This document shows positions 31,887 to 38,656 of a stretch of 38,656 bases of DNA, piece after piece (the stretch's first letter is position 1; every line of letters begins with the position of its first letter). The DNA comes from Treponema sp. Lineage in GTDB: Bacteria > Spirochaetota > Spirochaetia > Treponematales > Treponemataceae. The position numbers and the translations under genes were made by a program. The DNA lies in NCBI GenBank assembly GCA_016282835.1, contig JAEELR010000059.1:1-38656 (forward strand), read 5' to 3'. Under the pieces are notes generated by a model. That model was not told the origin of the DNA. It saw only the letters and a list, made by a program, of their open reading frames with translations, and ran no database searches.

Positions 31887-33389
31887 CTACGATTCATTAT
31901 TAAATGATTTCTTTAAGCGCTCAGTAATTCCCTGCAGCTGTTCCTCTGAAGTAATATTAAACAATTTCAAAACAAACTGATCGATTTGTTCATAGTTAAT
32001 ATCACCTTCAATATAGTGGTCCATTGAATCCGCAAGATTTACTAAAGAGGTCAGTTTTTTCATGGCATCAGGAGCCTTACTTGGTTCATGGTGATATCGT
32101 AAAACTTCAGAAATTGATTCCGGGAAATTCCACTTTTCTGCAATCTTAGCACCAACTTCACCGTGGTTTACGCCGGCAACAAGAGTCTCAAATAATGAAG
32201 TACTTATTCCCTTTTCCAGACACAGGTTTTTAATCTTTTCTTTTATGTCAGTATGTGCATTGGCAAAAATAATTTTACCCATATCGTGCAAAAGTCCGCA
32301 TACATAGCTGTCTTCTATACAGTTCCTGTCTGAAGGTGCAGTACAGAAGTTTCTTGCCAAGTTATACGCAAAGAATGCAACTTTATATGAGTGATTCCAG
32401 AGCTTTTTATTATCATTATTCGAGCTGATCATGAGGTTTTCCATAGAACCTATACTGAACAAAAGGTTCCTGATTCCTCTGAGACCTACAATTTTTAGCG
32501 CTGTAGAAATAGAGTTACATTTCTGAGATCTCATATATGCTGCTGAGTTTACAAGCTTTAAAAGTTCACCGGTTAAAGAAACATCACTTGAAATTCGCAT
32601 TGCTATATCACTCATCTTAGAATTCGGGTCACTTATAAGCCTGTTGATTTGCGAAATATTTTCAGGGAACTCAGGCAAACCGTAAATGAGGTCAACAAAT
32701 TCTTTAGAAAGGTTATTGATGTTCTGAATAACTTCTTTACTGAACGGCAGGATAAGTCGGGTTATTGTTTCTCCGTTTTCAGAAAGCACCTGGTAATTTT
32801 CTTCAGTTAATCCTATTCGCCTTAAGATTAACATCATCATTACAAGTCCTAAACCTGCACCTTCTGAATTGTCCAGAACCTGATTAAGTCCTTCTTCTAT
32901 AGAATCATACTGCTGTGCCCTGGTGATTTTGTCGTGAATTCTTTTGTATTCGAAAACAGTTAATTCTGCTTTATTTCTGATTTCTACTTTTATCTTATTG
33001 TTTCTTGACTGGAAAATTGTCTTTATGTAGTAGCCCTGCTTTCTCTGTAATTCAAGATAATACTTTATGTCGGTTATGGTATCCTGCTTAAAATTTACCA
33101 TTCCGCGATTATATTCTTCTATATTATTGATATCTAATTTTTTTTCCTTGAAATAAACACGCTTTGTATTTGCTTTTTTTGCATTGTTAACTAATTCTTT
33201 TACACAGTAGCACAGGCACTCTATCATTTGTGTCTGGCCCAGAAGTGTCAGGAATGAACGCAAGACATTTGCAATATAATCTTCCATTTCGTGAGGTAAG
33301 GTATATGTTGTAATTGTAAGAGGAAGCCCTGATTGAATTGCAATTAAAATCTTTGAATCATCGACTTTTATTTTATTGATTTTACTCAT
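31887..33389 (-). CDS. HATPase-HDOD fusion signalling protein
   Basis: A 500-residue cytoplasmic protein. Residues about 55-225 resemble a GHKL/HATPase domain: an N-box-like CVKELVNNAKKANTKRVYF (about 67-85) and a G2-box-like DNSEGAGLGLVMMML (about 172-186). No histidine phosphoacceptor domain is present. Residues about 235-430 form an HDOD domain: LPEFPENISQINRLISDPNS, LLKLVNSAAYM, ALKIVGLRGIRNLLFSI, GLLHDMGKIIF and WNFPESISEVLRYHHEP. HDOD proteins act in signalling and motility control, often without catalysis. The combination suggests an ATP-responsive HDOD regulator. GGAG precedes the ATG by 8 nt. It is 97 nt downstream of the hybrid kinase gene on the same strand. Confidence 0.82.
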   Translation of the reverse strand: MSKINKIKVDDSKILIAIQSGLPLTITTYTLPHEMEDYIANVLRSFLTLLGQTQMIECLCYCVKELVNNAKKANTKRVYFKEKKLDINNIEEYNRGMVNFKQDTITDIKYYLELQRKQGYYIKTIFQSRNNKIKVEIRNKAELTVFEYKRIHDKITRAQQYDSIEEGLNQVLDNSEGAGLGLVMMMLILRRIGLTEENYQVLSENGETITRLILPFSKEVIQNINNLSKEFVDLIYGLPEFPENISQINRLISDPNSKMSDIAMRISSDVSLTGELLKLVNSAAYMRSQKCNSISTALKIVGLRGIRNLLFSIGSMENLMISSNNDNKKLWNHSYKVAFFAYNLARNFCTAPSDRNCIEDSYVCGLLHDMGKIIFANAHTDIKEKIKNLCLEKGISTSLFETLVAGVNHGEVGAKIAEKWNFPESISEVLRYHHEPSKAPDAMKKLTSLVNLADSMDHYIEGDINYEQIDQFVLKLFNITSEEQLQGITERLKKSFNNES

Positions 33390-33486
33390 GTCTTTTGCTC
33401 CAATATCTTTAAAATGATAACACAGAAACCTTAAAAATACAAACTTTATTGCCCGCTTCTACACCGCTTCGACCCACTTCAACACA

Positions 33487-35223
33487 CTATAAAAAGAGAG
33501 AAATTGTTTCCATTAAGTTGGCATAAGATATTGGTTTTGTAATATAGCTGTTTAATCCGTAGTAAGTTGCTTTTTCTTTATCCTCTTTAAATGCATTTGC
33601 TGACATTGCAATAATTGGAATATTAGAAAGCTCAGGATTTTCCAGATTACGAATTTTTGCTGTAGCAGAATAACCGTCCATCTCCGGCATAATGATATCC
33701 ATTAAAATTAAATCGTAATAACCCTGTGTCGAAGAGGTAAGCATATTTATTGCCTGCATTCCGCTTAAAGCTGTTTCGCATTTTATTTTTGCCATTTCCA
33801 GTAAACCGGTAGCAATTTCCAGATTGATTATATTGTCATCAACAACAAGAATTCGTTTGTTTTCAAAATTGTATGTTATGTGCTGAGTTTTTACTTCATT
33901 CAATAATTCAACTTTTTCGAAACTTAAATTGATTATAAACTCGCTTCCCTCACCAATTTTACTGCTTGCTGCAATAGTTCCGCCCAAAATGGTAACAAGT
34001 TTTTTCGTTATCGAAAGTCCCAGACCTAAGCCAAAAACACCCTTTGTACTTTCATCCTTTGCCCTTTCATAAGGCTCAAATATTTTTTCCAGAAACTCAG
34101 GTGCAATTCCTTTTCCTTCATCACGAACAATAATTTCATACTGCCCGCATTTTCTGTCCATGGAGCCAGCATCTTTTTGATTGATTGTTATATAAATATT
34201 TTTCCCGCATTCAGTATATTTTATCGAATTGTTTAACAGGTTCAGGATTATCTGCTTTATCTTTACTTTATCTGTCCTGACCGTGCAATCATTTAAATTT
34301 GAAAAATCAGTTATAAGCTTTATCCGTTTCAAATCAGCTTCTATCTTTACAAGCTGAATGGTTTCTTCTACAAGCACTTTTATATTTACCGTAGTGTTTT
34401 CAATCGGTGTAATTCCCTTTTCAATTTTCGAAAGCTCCAGAACATTATTCACAAGATTCAACAGGAATTCACTCGAAGCGCTAATCTGGTTCAAATAGGA
34501 TTCAACTTTATCCCTGTGGTCAATAGAAGCTTTTGCTAACTGAGTAAATCCTGTAATGGAATTAATTGATGTCCTGATATCATGCGAAGTGTTGGCAATA
34601 AAATCACTTTTTGAATCAGCAGCTTTTTGTGCAATCTTTTTTGCTTCCTCTAATTTCTTATTCTGCTTTGTGCTTAAATAATTTTGAATCTTAAAGATAA
34701 GACAAATCAGGAAAGCAATAAAAATCATACTGTAAGTCATGTCTATAATACTTGTAAGCGGACTTTCAATTGGAGCAACAAGAACGGGATGCTTAATAGT
34801 AAGCATTATCGTAGCAACATCAGCAACAGTACCAATAACAAACATAATGATTGCTTTATAACCGGTTAAAACTAAATAAGTAAATACAAGACCGGCAAGC
34901 ATCCAGAAAATCATTCCGCATTTAAAACCGCCAAAAGCACAGAATAAAACAGGAAGAATAATACAATTAGAAATGGTTAAAATAAAAATAGCCGCTGCCG
35001 TAGGATGCTTCCAGTTATTGGCAATTATGAGCGAAAAAGTAAAAAGACAAACTGCCGCAAAAGCAAATGCATTAGCAAAAAAAGAAAACTTCAGAATGAA
35101 ATTAAAAAGAATTGAAATTAAAGCTATAATATCAAGACCCAAAATTAAAACATTAAAAAACAAATGCTGTATTGTATATTCTTCATTAAAAAGATAATTC
35201 TTTATTTTTGCCTTAAAACTCAT
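33487..35223 (-). CDS. Hybrid sensor histidine kinase/response regulator
   Basis: 578 residues from ATG 35223. The N-terminal about 185 residues hold six hydrophobic helices (membrane sensor). A HisKA domain with NTSHDIRTSINSITGF (phosphoacceptor His near residue 211) follows, then HATPase boxes LNLLNNSIKYT, VRDEGKGIAPEFLEKIFEPYE and GVFGLGLGLSITKKLV. A C-terminal receiver domain has RILVVDDNIINLEIA, the phospho-Asp in LILMDIIMPEMDG, and ITKPI. It phosphorylates itself and passes phosphate to its own receiver; there is no output domain, so a partner is needed. An in-frame ATG at 35241 exists. 35223 gives a more typical N-terminus (MSFKAKIKNYLF) and has TATAAT 6 nt upstream; the choice is uncertain. 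Confidence 0.9.
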   Translation of the reverse strand: MSFKAKIKNYLFNEEYTIQHLFFNVLILGLDIIALISILFNFILKFSFFANAFAFAAVCLFTFSLIIANNWKHPTAAAIFILTISNCIILPVLFCAFGGFKCGMIFWMLAGLVFTYLVLTGYKAIIMFVIGTVADVATIMLTIKHPVLVAPIESPLTSIIDMTYSMIFIAFLICLIFKIQNYLSTKQNKKLEEAKKIAQKAADSKSDFIANTSHDIRTSINSITGFTQLAKASIDHRDKVESYLNQISASSEFLLNLVNNVLELSKIEKGITPIENTTVNIKVLVEETIQLVKIEADLKRIKLITDFSNLNDCTVRTDKVKIKQIILNLLNNSIKYTECGKNIYITINQKDAGSMDRKCGQYEIIVRDEGKGIAPEFLEKIFEPYERAKDESTKGVFGLGLGLSITKKLVTILGGTIAASSKIGEGSEFIINLSFEKVELLNEVKTQHITYNFENKRILVVDDNIINLEIATGLLEMAKIKCETALSGMQAINMLTSSTQGYYDLILMDIIMPEMDGYSATAKIRNLENPELSNIPIIAMSANAFKEDKEKATYYGLNSYITKPISYANLMETISLFL

Positions 35224-35229
35224 AATTCC

Positions 35230-35235
35230 ATTATA
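35230..35235 (-). promoter_or_regulatory. Possible -10 box abutting the histidine kinase start
   Basis: On the minus strand TATAAT ends 6 nt before ATG 35223. A second TATAAT lies at 35249-35244. No convincing -35 is seen for either. Confidence 0.35.
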
Positions 35236-35286
35236 CTCCATAAATTATAATAATGCATAAAACTTTTATTATTGTTCAGAAACTGC

Positions 35287-35321
35287 GGTGGTTGAGTAGG
35301 CAACGCCGTATCGAAACCACC
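35287..35321. repeat. GGTGGTT/AACCACC hairpin
   Basis: Arms at 35287-35293 and 35315-35321, the same arms as at 10207-10232 but a longer loop. It precedes the 148-bp element at 35336. Confidence 0.65.
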
Positions 35322-35335
35322 CTGCCTCATCAAAG

Positions 35336-35483
35336 ACTCAAAAATGTTTCCGCTCCCAGAAAAGACAGGCGGCCTCACGCGGTTGAAGGGTATAAGGTAT
35401 TTGACTCACTCGCTTACGCTCGTTCGCCCCTTCAAAGTGTTCGGCCGCCTTCTGCTTTTCTTCGCGCTACAACATTTTTGAGT
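35336..35483. repeat. 148-bp MITE-like element with 13-bp terminal inverted repeats
   Basis: Ends ACTCAAAAATGTT (35336-35348) and its exact complement (35471-35483). Nested internal inverted repeats: AGGCGGCC (35367-35374) with GGCCGCCT (35443-35450), and TTGAAGGG (35383-35390) with CCCTTCAA (35428-35435). The left 30 bp match the element at 10068. No coding capacity. It sits between the divergent histidine kinase gene and the end of prsW. Confidence 0.75.
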
Positions 35484-35517
35484 TACTTCCTAACCGAGGT
35501 AATTTCAATACGCATCG

Positions 35518-36183
35518 CTATTCAATCACCACTTCAGTCTTGTCAATCTTCCCTCTGAGCCGTAAGAACCTGATTCTGCATTCCAAGATACTGATTAAGA
35601 CAACAACAAATGAAATATAGAAGAAAAAATTACTCAGCTTAAAGCCCGCAAAATAATCATAGACACCGTGTAAAAGGAAAGCCCATACAAATGGTGAAAC
35701 AGAAAGTTTTTTAACGCGAATCGAATAAACAAAAAGCGAACTCAAACCGCAGCAGGCTGTATGAATGATTACCGATGTAAAAAACCTAAGCTCAAGACTG
35801 GTAGAGCCCGAAAGAAAATACACTATGTTTTCAAAACACGCTAAAGATAATCCGCACAAAAGTCCGCACGCAAAAAACGAATTAATATTCATCTTTTTAT
35901 ATGGAAGAAAAAACAACAGAATCATCTTAAAACTTTCTTCTATTATACCGTTAAGAATCAGGGCCTTTAGTAAAACAGCCGGCAAAGTAGAAGCCTGAAG
36001 TAAATTTTTCTGCTCTATAAAAAACTGAACTGCAGTAATGGGAATAACGGCAAGCAGACCCAGAACACAAGCTAAAACTGAATGGAAAAAATTCAAAGAC
36101 TTAACACAAAGCTTTATAACAATAAAAAAAACTACAACTATTAAAATGCTCGCAATAAGCGGCAGATAAAGACTAAAATTCAT
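35518..36183 (-). CDS. PrsW-family intramembrane metalloprotease
   Basis: A 221-residue protein with about seven transmembrane helices. PrsW motifs are present: NGIIEESFKM (Glu82-Glu83 and Lys86), the FENIVYF segment, VIIHTACCGLSSLFVYSI with a conserved His, and AFLLHGVYDYF with the last conserved His and Asp. In Bacillus PrsW cleaves the anti-sigma factor RsiW; the substrate here is unknown and no sigma/anti-sigma pair is adjacent. No Shine-Dalgarno precedes ATG 36183, and a promoter ends 9 nt upstream. Confidence 0.87.
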   Translation of the reverse strand: MNFSLYLPLIASILIVVVFFIVIKLCVKSLNFFHSVLACVLGLLAVIPITAVQFFIEQKNLLQASTLPAVLLKALILNGIIEESFKMILLFFLPYKKMNINSFFACGLLCGLSLACFENIVYFLSGSTSLELRFFTSVIIHTACCGLSSLFVYSIRVKKLSVSPFVWAFLLHGVYDYFAGFKLSNFFFYISFVVVLISILECRIRFLRLRGKIDKTEVVIE

Positions 36184-36192
36184 ACAAGAAAC

Positions 36193-36221
36193 ATTTTAGA
36201 AAATCTAAATCCATTTGTAAA
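36193..36221 (-). promoter_or_regulatory. prsW promoter with near-zero leader
   Basis: On the minus strand TTTACA (36221-36216), 17-nt spacer, TAAAAT (36198-36193), 9 nt to ATG 36183. An inverted repeat AATCTAAA (36202-36209) / TTTAGATT (36223-36230) straddles the -35 and spacer and could be an operator. Confidence 0.55.
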
Positions 36222-36252
36222 GTTTAGATTATTTTTACCGAAAATTTAAAAG

Positions 36253-37173
36253 ATGAAAAAGAATTCTATTTTATTAACAGTTATTATTTCTCTCGTAGGT
36301 TTTGCATTTATTTCGTGCAATTTTTTAACCACATCTAAACCGGATTCAGGAATAACCGCTCCTGCCATAGATGTAGATTCATCTGGAACAGCACTTGTAA
36401 TTACACCAACAATTTTGTCTTCAACAGAATACATGAATATTTTCCGCTACGAAGTTACAGGAACCGGAACAGATGCAACCGTTGTAGAAAACTCACTCCG
36501 CTGTATAGGACAGAATTTAAAATCAGCAGAATACACTAAAACTGGAACAGTTATCTTTTTTGACAAATACACTGATGACGCAAAGTTCTATCAGTACTAT
36601 GTGCGCTACAGAACTACAAACGGATACAAAGTTTCAAAAACAACAGGAACTTATAAAGGCCGCCAGACAGACAATAATTACAAAGAAGTAGCAGTAAAGC
36701 TTGCAGGCGGTGTAGAAAAAGTTAAAATCACCTACGACGGAGAGTCAGCAATTCTTTCACTAAATGCTGCAGAAGTTACAATTCCGAACACAGACAAGGA
36801 CGACACAGAAAACCCTGGTCAGAAAATTAAGTTCACATTTGAAGTAGCAATTTCGAATTCTGCTCAGACCCGTCTTTTTAAACTCACAGAAGTCACAGGC
36901 GTTTACCAGATTGACTTACGAAAAGTTCTGCCCGATCAATTCCTGGACACTAACCTCACCATAAAAGCACTGGTCGGAGTTGAAACCGATGAACACACAC
37001 AAGGCCAATCAGAAAACCTTGCGACAGACTATTACAATTACTATTACTCAATGCCGTTAAAAGAAATCACTTTGCACAATGTAAATGATGAAGAGATTTC
37101 GTATTTCGTCGTGAAAAATGAAACTGAGCTTGTAGATTTACTTGAATACCCGGACGGAAAAATTTCTGAATAA
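36253..37173 (+). CDS. Lipoprotein of unknown function
   Basis: A 306-residue protein with signal peptide and lipobox FISC (Cys22). The mature part is beta-rich, with two segments that look like Ig-like or fibronectin-like sandwiches (about 45-140 and 145-235) and many Tyr residues (FYQYYVRYRTTNGYKV). No family is recognised. It is divergent from prsW. No Shine-Dalgarno or convincing promoter is seen directly upstream. The next gene is also a lipoprotein, 252 bp downstream. Confidence 0.75.
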   Translation: MKKNSILLTVIISLVGFAFISCNFLTTSKPDSGITAPAIDVDSSGTALVITPTILSSTEYMNIFRYEVTGTGTDATVVENSLRCIGQNLKSAEYTKTGTVIFFDKYTDDAKFYQYYVRYRTTNGYKVSKTTGTYKGRQTDNNYKEVAVKLAGGVEKVKITYDGESAILSLNAAEVTIPNTDKDDTENPGQKIKFTFEVAISNSAQTRLFKLTEVTGVYQIDLRKVLPDQFLDTNLTIKALVGVETDEHTQGQSENLATDYYNYYYSMPLKEITLHNVNDEEISYFVVKNETELVDLLEYPDGKISE

Positions 37174-37425
37174 ATTTTTGTGGGGGAAAGCCTCGCTTGA
37201 AACTTCGTTGCGAATACCCCTACGCGTGCACTTCGTTGCCCGCTACCCTTTCTAACGGGGCAAATTTTTTTATCTTACGGCAGCCCCGTAACACCCCAGC
37301 CTAATCACCGCATCTCTCCGCATCCCCACTTTCCTTAAATAAATTAAGTGGATTTTTACAAATTACTGGAATAAAATTTATATGAATTTATACAAACGGA
37401 AATTTTTTATAAGGGAGTGTGTCAT
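37174..37425. other. Intergenic region with G+C-rich block
   Basis: A G+C-rich block (about 37180-37262) contains ACTTCGTTGC twice and ends ACGGGGC before a T-rich run. It is followed by a small inverted repeat TTACGG/CCGTAA (37275-37291). The last 100 bp are A/T-rich and probably hold the promoter of the next gene, though no clear pair of boxes was identified. Confidence 0.5.
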
Positions 37426-38656
37426 ATGGAAAAATTCAGAAACTTTTTTATTAAAACAATTATTTGCACCCTTTTTCTAGGTTTAATGGCTTGTTCAACA
37501 GAAACAAATAAAACTTACCTTGTAATTTCATCATCAAAATCCAGTAGAAATATAACACAAACTGTTGAAAACTTAACAGACATTTCTCTTAAAGGAACAC
37601 TAAACGGTACAGAAACAAACTTAGCAGACTGGGAAAACTGGAATGCAGCAAATAACACTAAAATTGAAATAGAAGCAGGTTCATGGACTTTTACTTTGAC
37701 TGCATACATTGAAGAACAGGAATATAAATCAGTTGTACAGGCCGTTATTATTCCTAACACAGTAAATCCCGTTTCTTTCCATCTTAAAAAAATAGAAACA
37801 CACGAAGACCTTGATAACACACAGGTCGATATTTCTATAGATATAGATCCTGATTCTCCGTCAATTGTACAGGAAAGATTCTATATGAATAATAATTTAA
37901 ACGACTTATACATAAAAACCTCATTCCCTAAAGAAGATAGTGAGTTTATATATGCCGCACACATTTCTTTCGCCGAATTGCCTGAGTATGAAAGCGAAGA
38001 AGCTTATTGTTATAACAATACATGGCACTTTTCTTTAGCTGAAATCAACACTTACTGTGAAGCAGAAAAAAAAGACAGCTGTACAATAACTCCTAAAGTT
38101 AAATTCGAAAAATACAGAAAAGAATCAGAATATTCAAACTGGACAAATGCAGAGTTTCTTTCAGACCAAGAAATTGGCGGTGAAGAATCACTTACATATA
38201 CCGTTCCGGAAACGACTTGCAACAAAATGGATACACCTTATTTCTATGTAGAAAGTACTTCGCAGGGTATCAGAGTAATTGCTAAACCTTACGATGAATA
38301 CACTCAAAGGTGTCATATAGGATTAAAAACTGCAGACAACACAATCATTAATTACAGTGAATACGATTACAATAAATCTAACACCGCTTTATTTAAGTGT
38401 GTAAATCCAGGAGCAAATTATTACATCTATATTTCTTATTATGGAACGCCAAATGCTGAATGGGACTGGAGATATAATGTACAATCAACAACACCAGTTT
38501 GTGCAAAAGCAGGCAACGGTGAAATCAGTTATAATATGGGCAACCCTTCATATGATGACTCAACTAAAACACTTACATTAAGCCCAATTCGTTTTGCATC
38601 AGACAAATATACATTGAAAGCTAATCCAATCATTTACCTTGCAGACAATTCAACAG
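37426..38656 (+). CDS. Lipoprotein of unknown function, 3' end outside the window
   Basis: The frame is open from ATG 37426 to the end of the window (410 codons visible). The ATG is preceded by AAGGGAG at 10-11 nt. The signal peptide ends in the lipobox LMAC (Cys23). The first 100 mature residues include a beta-sandwich-like segment (ISLKGTLNGTETNLADW and AGSWTFTLTAYIEEQEYKS). The rest is beta-rich with many Tyr, Asn and Cys residues, including a part like DTPYFYVESTSQGIRVIAKP that suggests another sandwich domain. A surface-exposed role is plausible but not shown. Confidence 0.75.
   Translation, partial: MEKFRNFFIKTIICTLFLGLMACSTETNKTYLVISSSKSSRNITQTVENLTDISLKGTLNGTETNLADWENWNAANNTKIEIEAGSWTFTLTAYIEEQEYKSVVQAVIIPNTVNPVSFHLKKIETHEDLDNTQVDISIDIDPDSPSIVQERFYMNNNLNDLYIKTSFPKEDSEFIYAAHISFAELPEYESEEAYCYNNTWHFSLAEINTYCEAEKKDSCTITPKVKFEKYRKESEYSNWTNAEFLSDQEIGGEESLTYTVPETTCNKMDTPYFYVESTSQGIRVIAKPYDEYTQRCHIGLKTADNTIINYSEYDYNKSNTALFKCVNPGANYYIYISYYGTPNAEWDWRYNVQSTTPVCAKAGNGEISYNMGNPSYDDSTKTLTLSPIRFASDKYTLKANPIIYLADNST

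Noticed and set aside
35253-35558. 101-codon plus-strand frame
   Set aside because: It reads through the GGTGGTT hairpin and the 148-bp element and then antisense into prsW. The frame is open only because the element is G+C-rich.

Overview
The window looks like a chromosomal segment of a host-associated or rumen-type Treponema (Spirochaetota). This is inferred from the low G+C, A/T-rich sequence, the many short-lipobox lipoproteins, the long group of 6-phosphofructokinase, FlgM next to RsmI, and several large proteins that I can place only as treponemal-type hypotheticals. No rRNA, tRNA or CRISPR array was seen. Genes fill most of the sequence on both strands, in short operons separated by palindrome-rich spacers.

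Layout. 1-3.6 kb: the 5' end of an Rpn-type nuclease gene (leaving the window on the left), a secreted TPR protein and an InlB-repeat lipoprotein, each beside a modular hairpin array. 3.6-10 kb: an endonuclease/exonuclease/phosphatase lipoprotein facing a leftward block (TPR lipoprotein, TraB-family membrane protein, phosphofructokinase, small lipoprotein). 10-17.4 kb: a rightward block of a membrane-anchored unknown, an (alpha/alpha)6 glycosidase, Ppx/GppA with an HD domain, and polyphosphate kinase. 17.4-23.1 kb: glycerol kinase, a large unknown, lspA with a small membrane protein, and another membrane-anchored unknown. 23.2-25.5 kb: a truncated ATPase remnant and a padR-hydrolase-membrane protein operon with a very clear promoter/operator. 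25.6-30 kb: diguanylate cyclase, rsmI-flgM, a degenerate iron-ADH homologue and an SpoU methyltransferase. 30-31 kb: a type III toxin-antitoxin module. 31-36.2 kb: a SHOCT-domain protein, a HATPase-HDOD protein, a hybrid histidine kinase and a PrsW-type protease. 36.2 kb to the end: two lipoproteins, the second running off the window.

The most notable system is at 30.27-30.97 kb. A ToxN/AbiQ-family toxin gene is preceded, in the canonical order, by a strong promoter, three 35-nt tandem repeats whose stems co-vary, and an intrinsic terminator a few bases before the toxin start. This is the architecture of a type III (RNA antitoxin) toxin-antitoxin/abortive-infection locus.

A second pattern is genome-wide in character. 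Several genes without a Shine-Dalgarno sequence (10282, lspA, 23051, rsmI, prsW, and less clearly 3596 and 35223) have a sigma70-type -10 box ending only 6-9 nt before the start codon, which predicts leaderless or near-leaderless mRNAs. A third is the set of palindromic intergenic repeat families, some with covarying stems, and one repeat pair that lies in frame inside a coding sequence.
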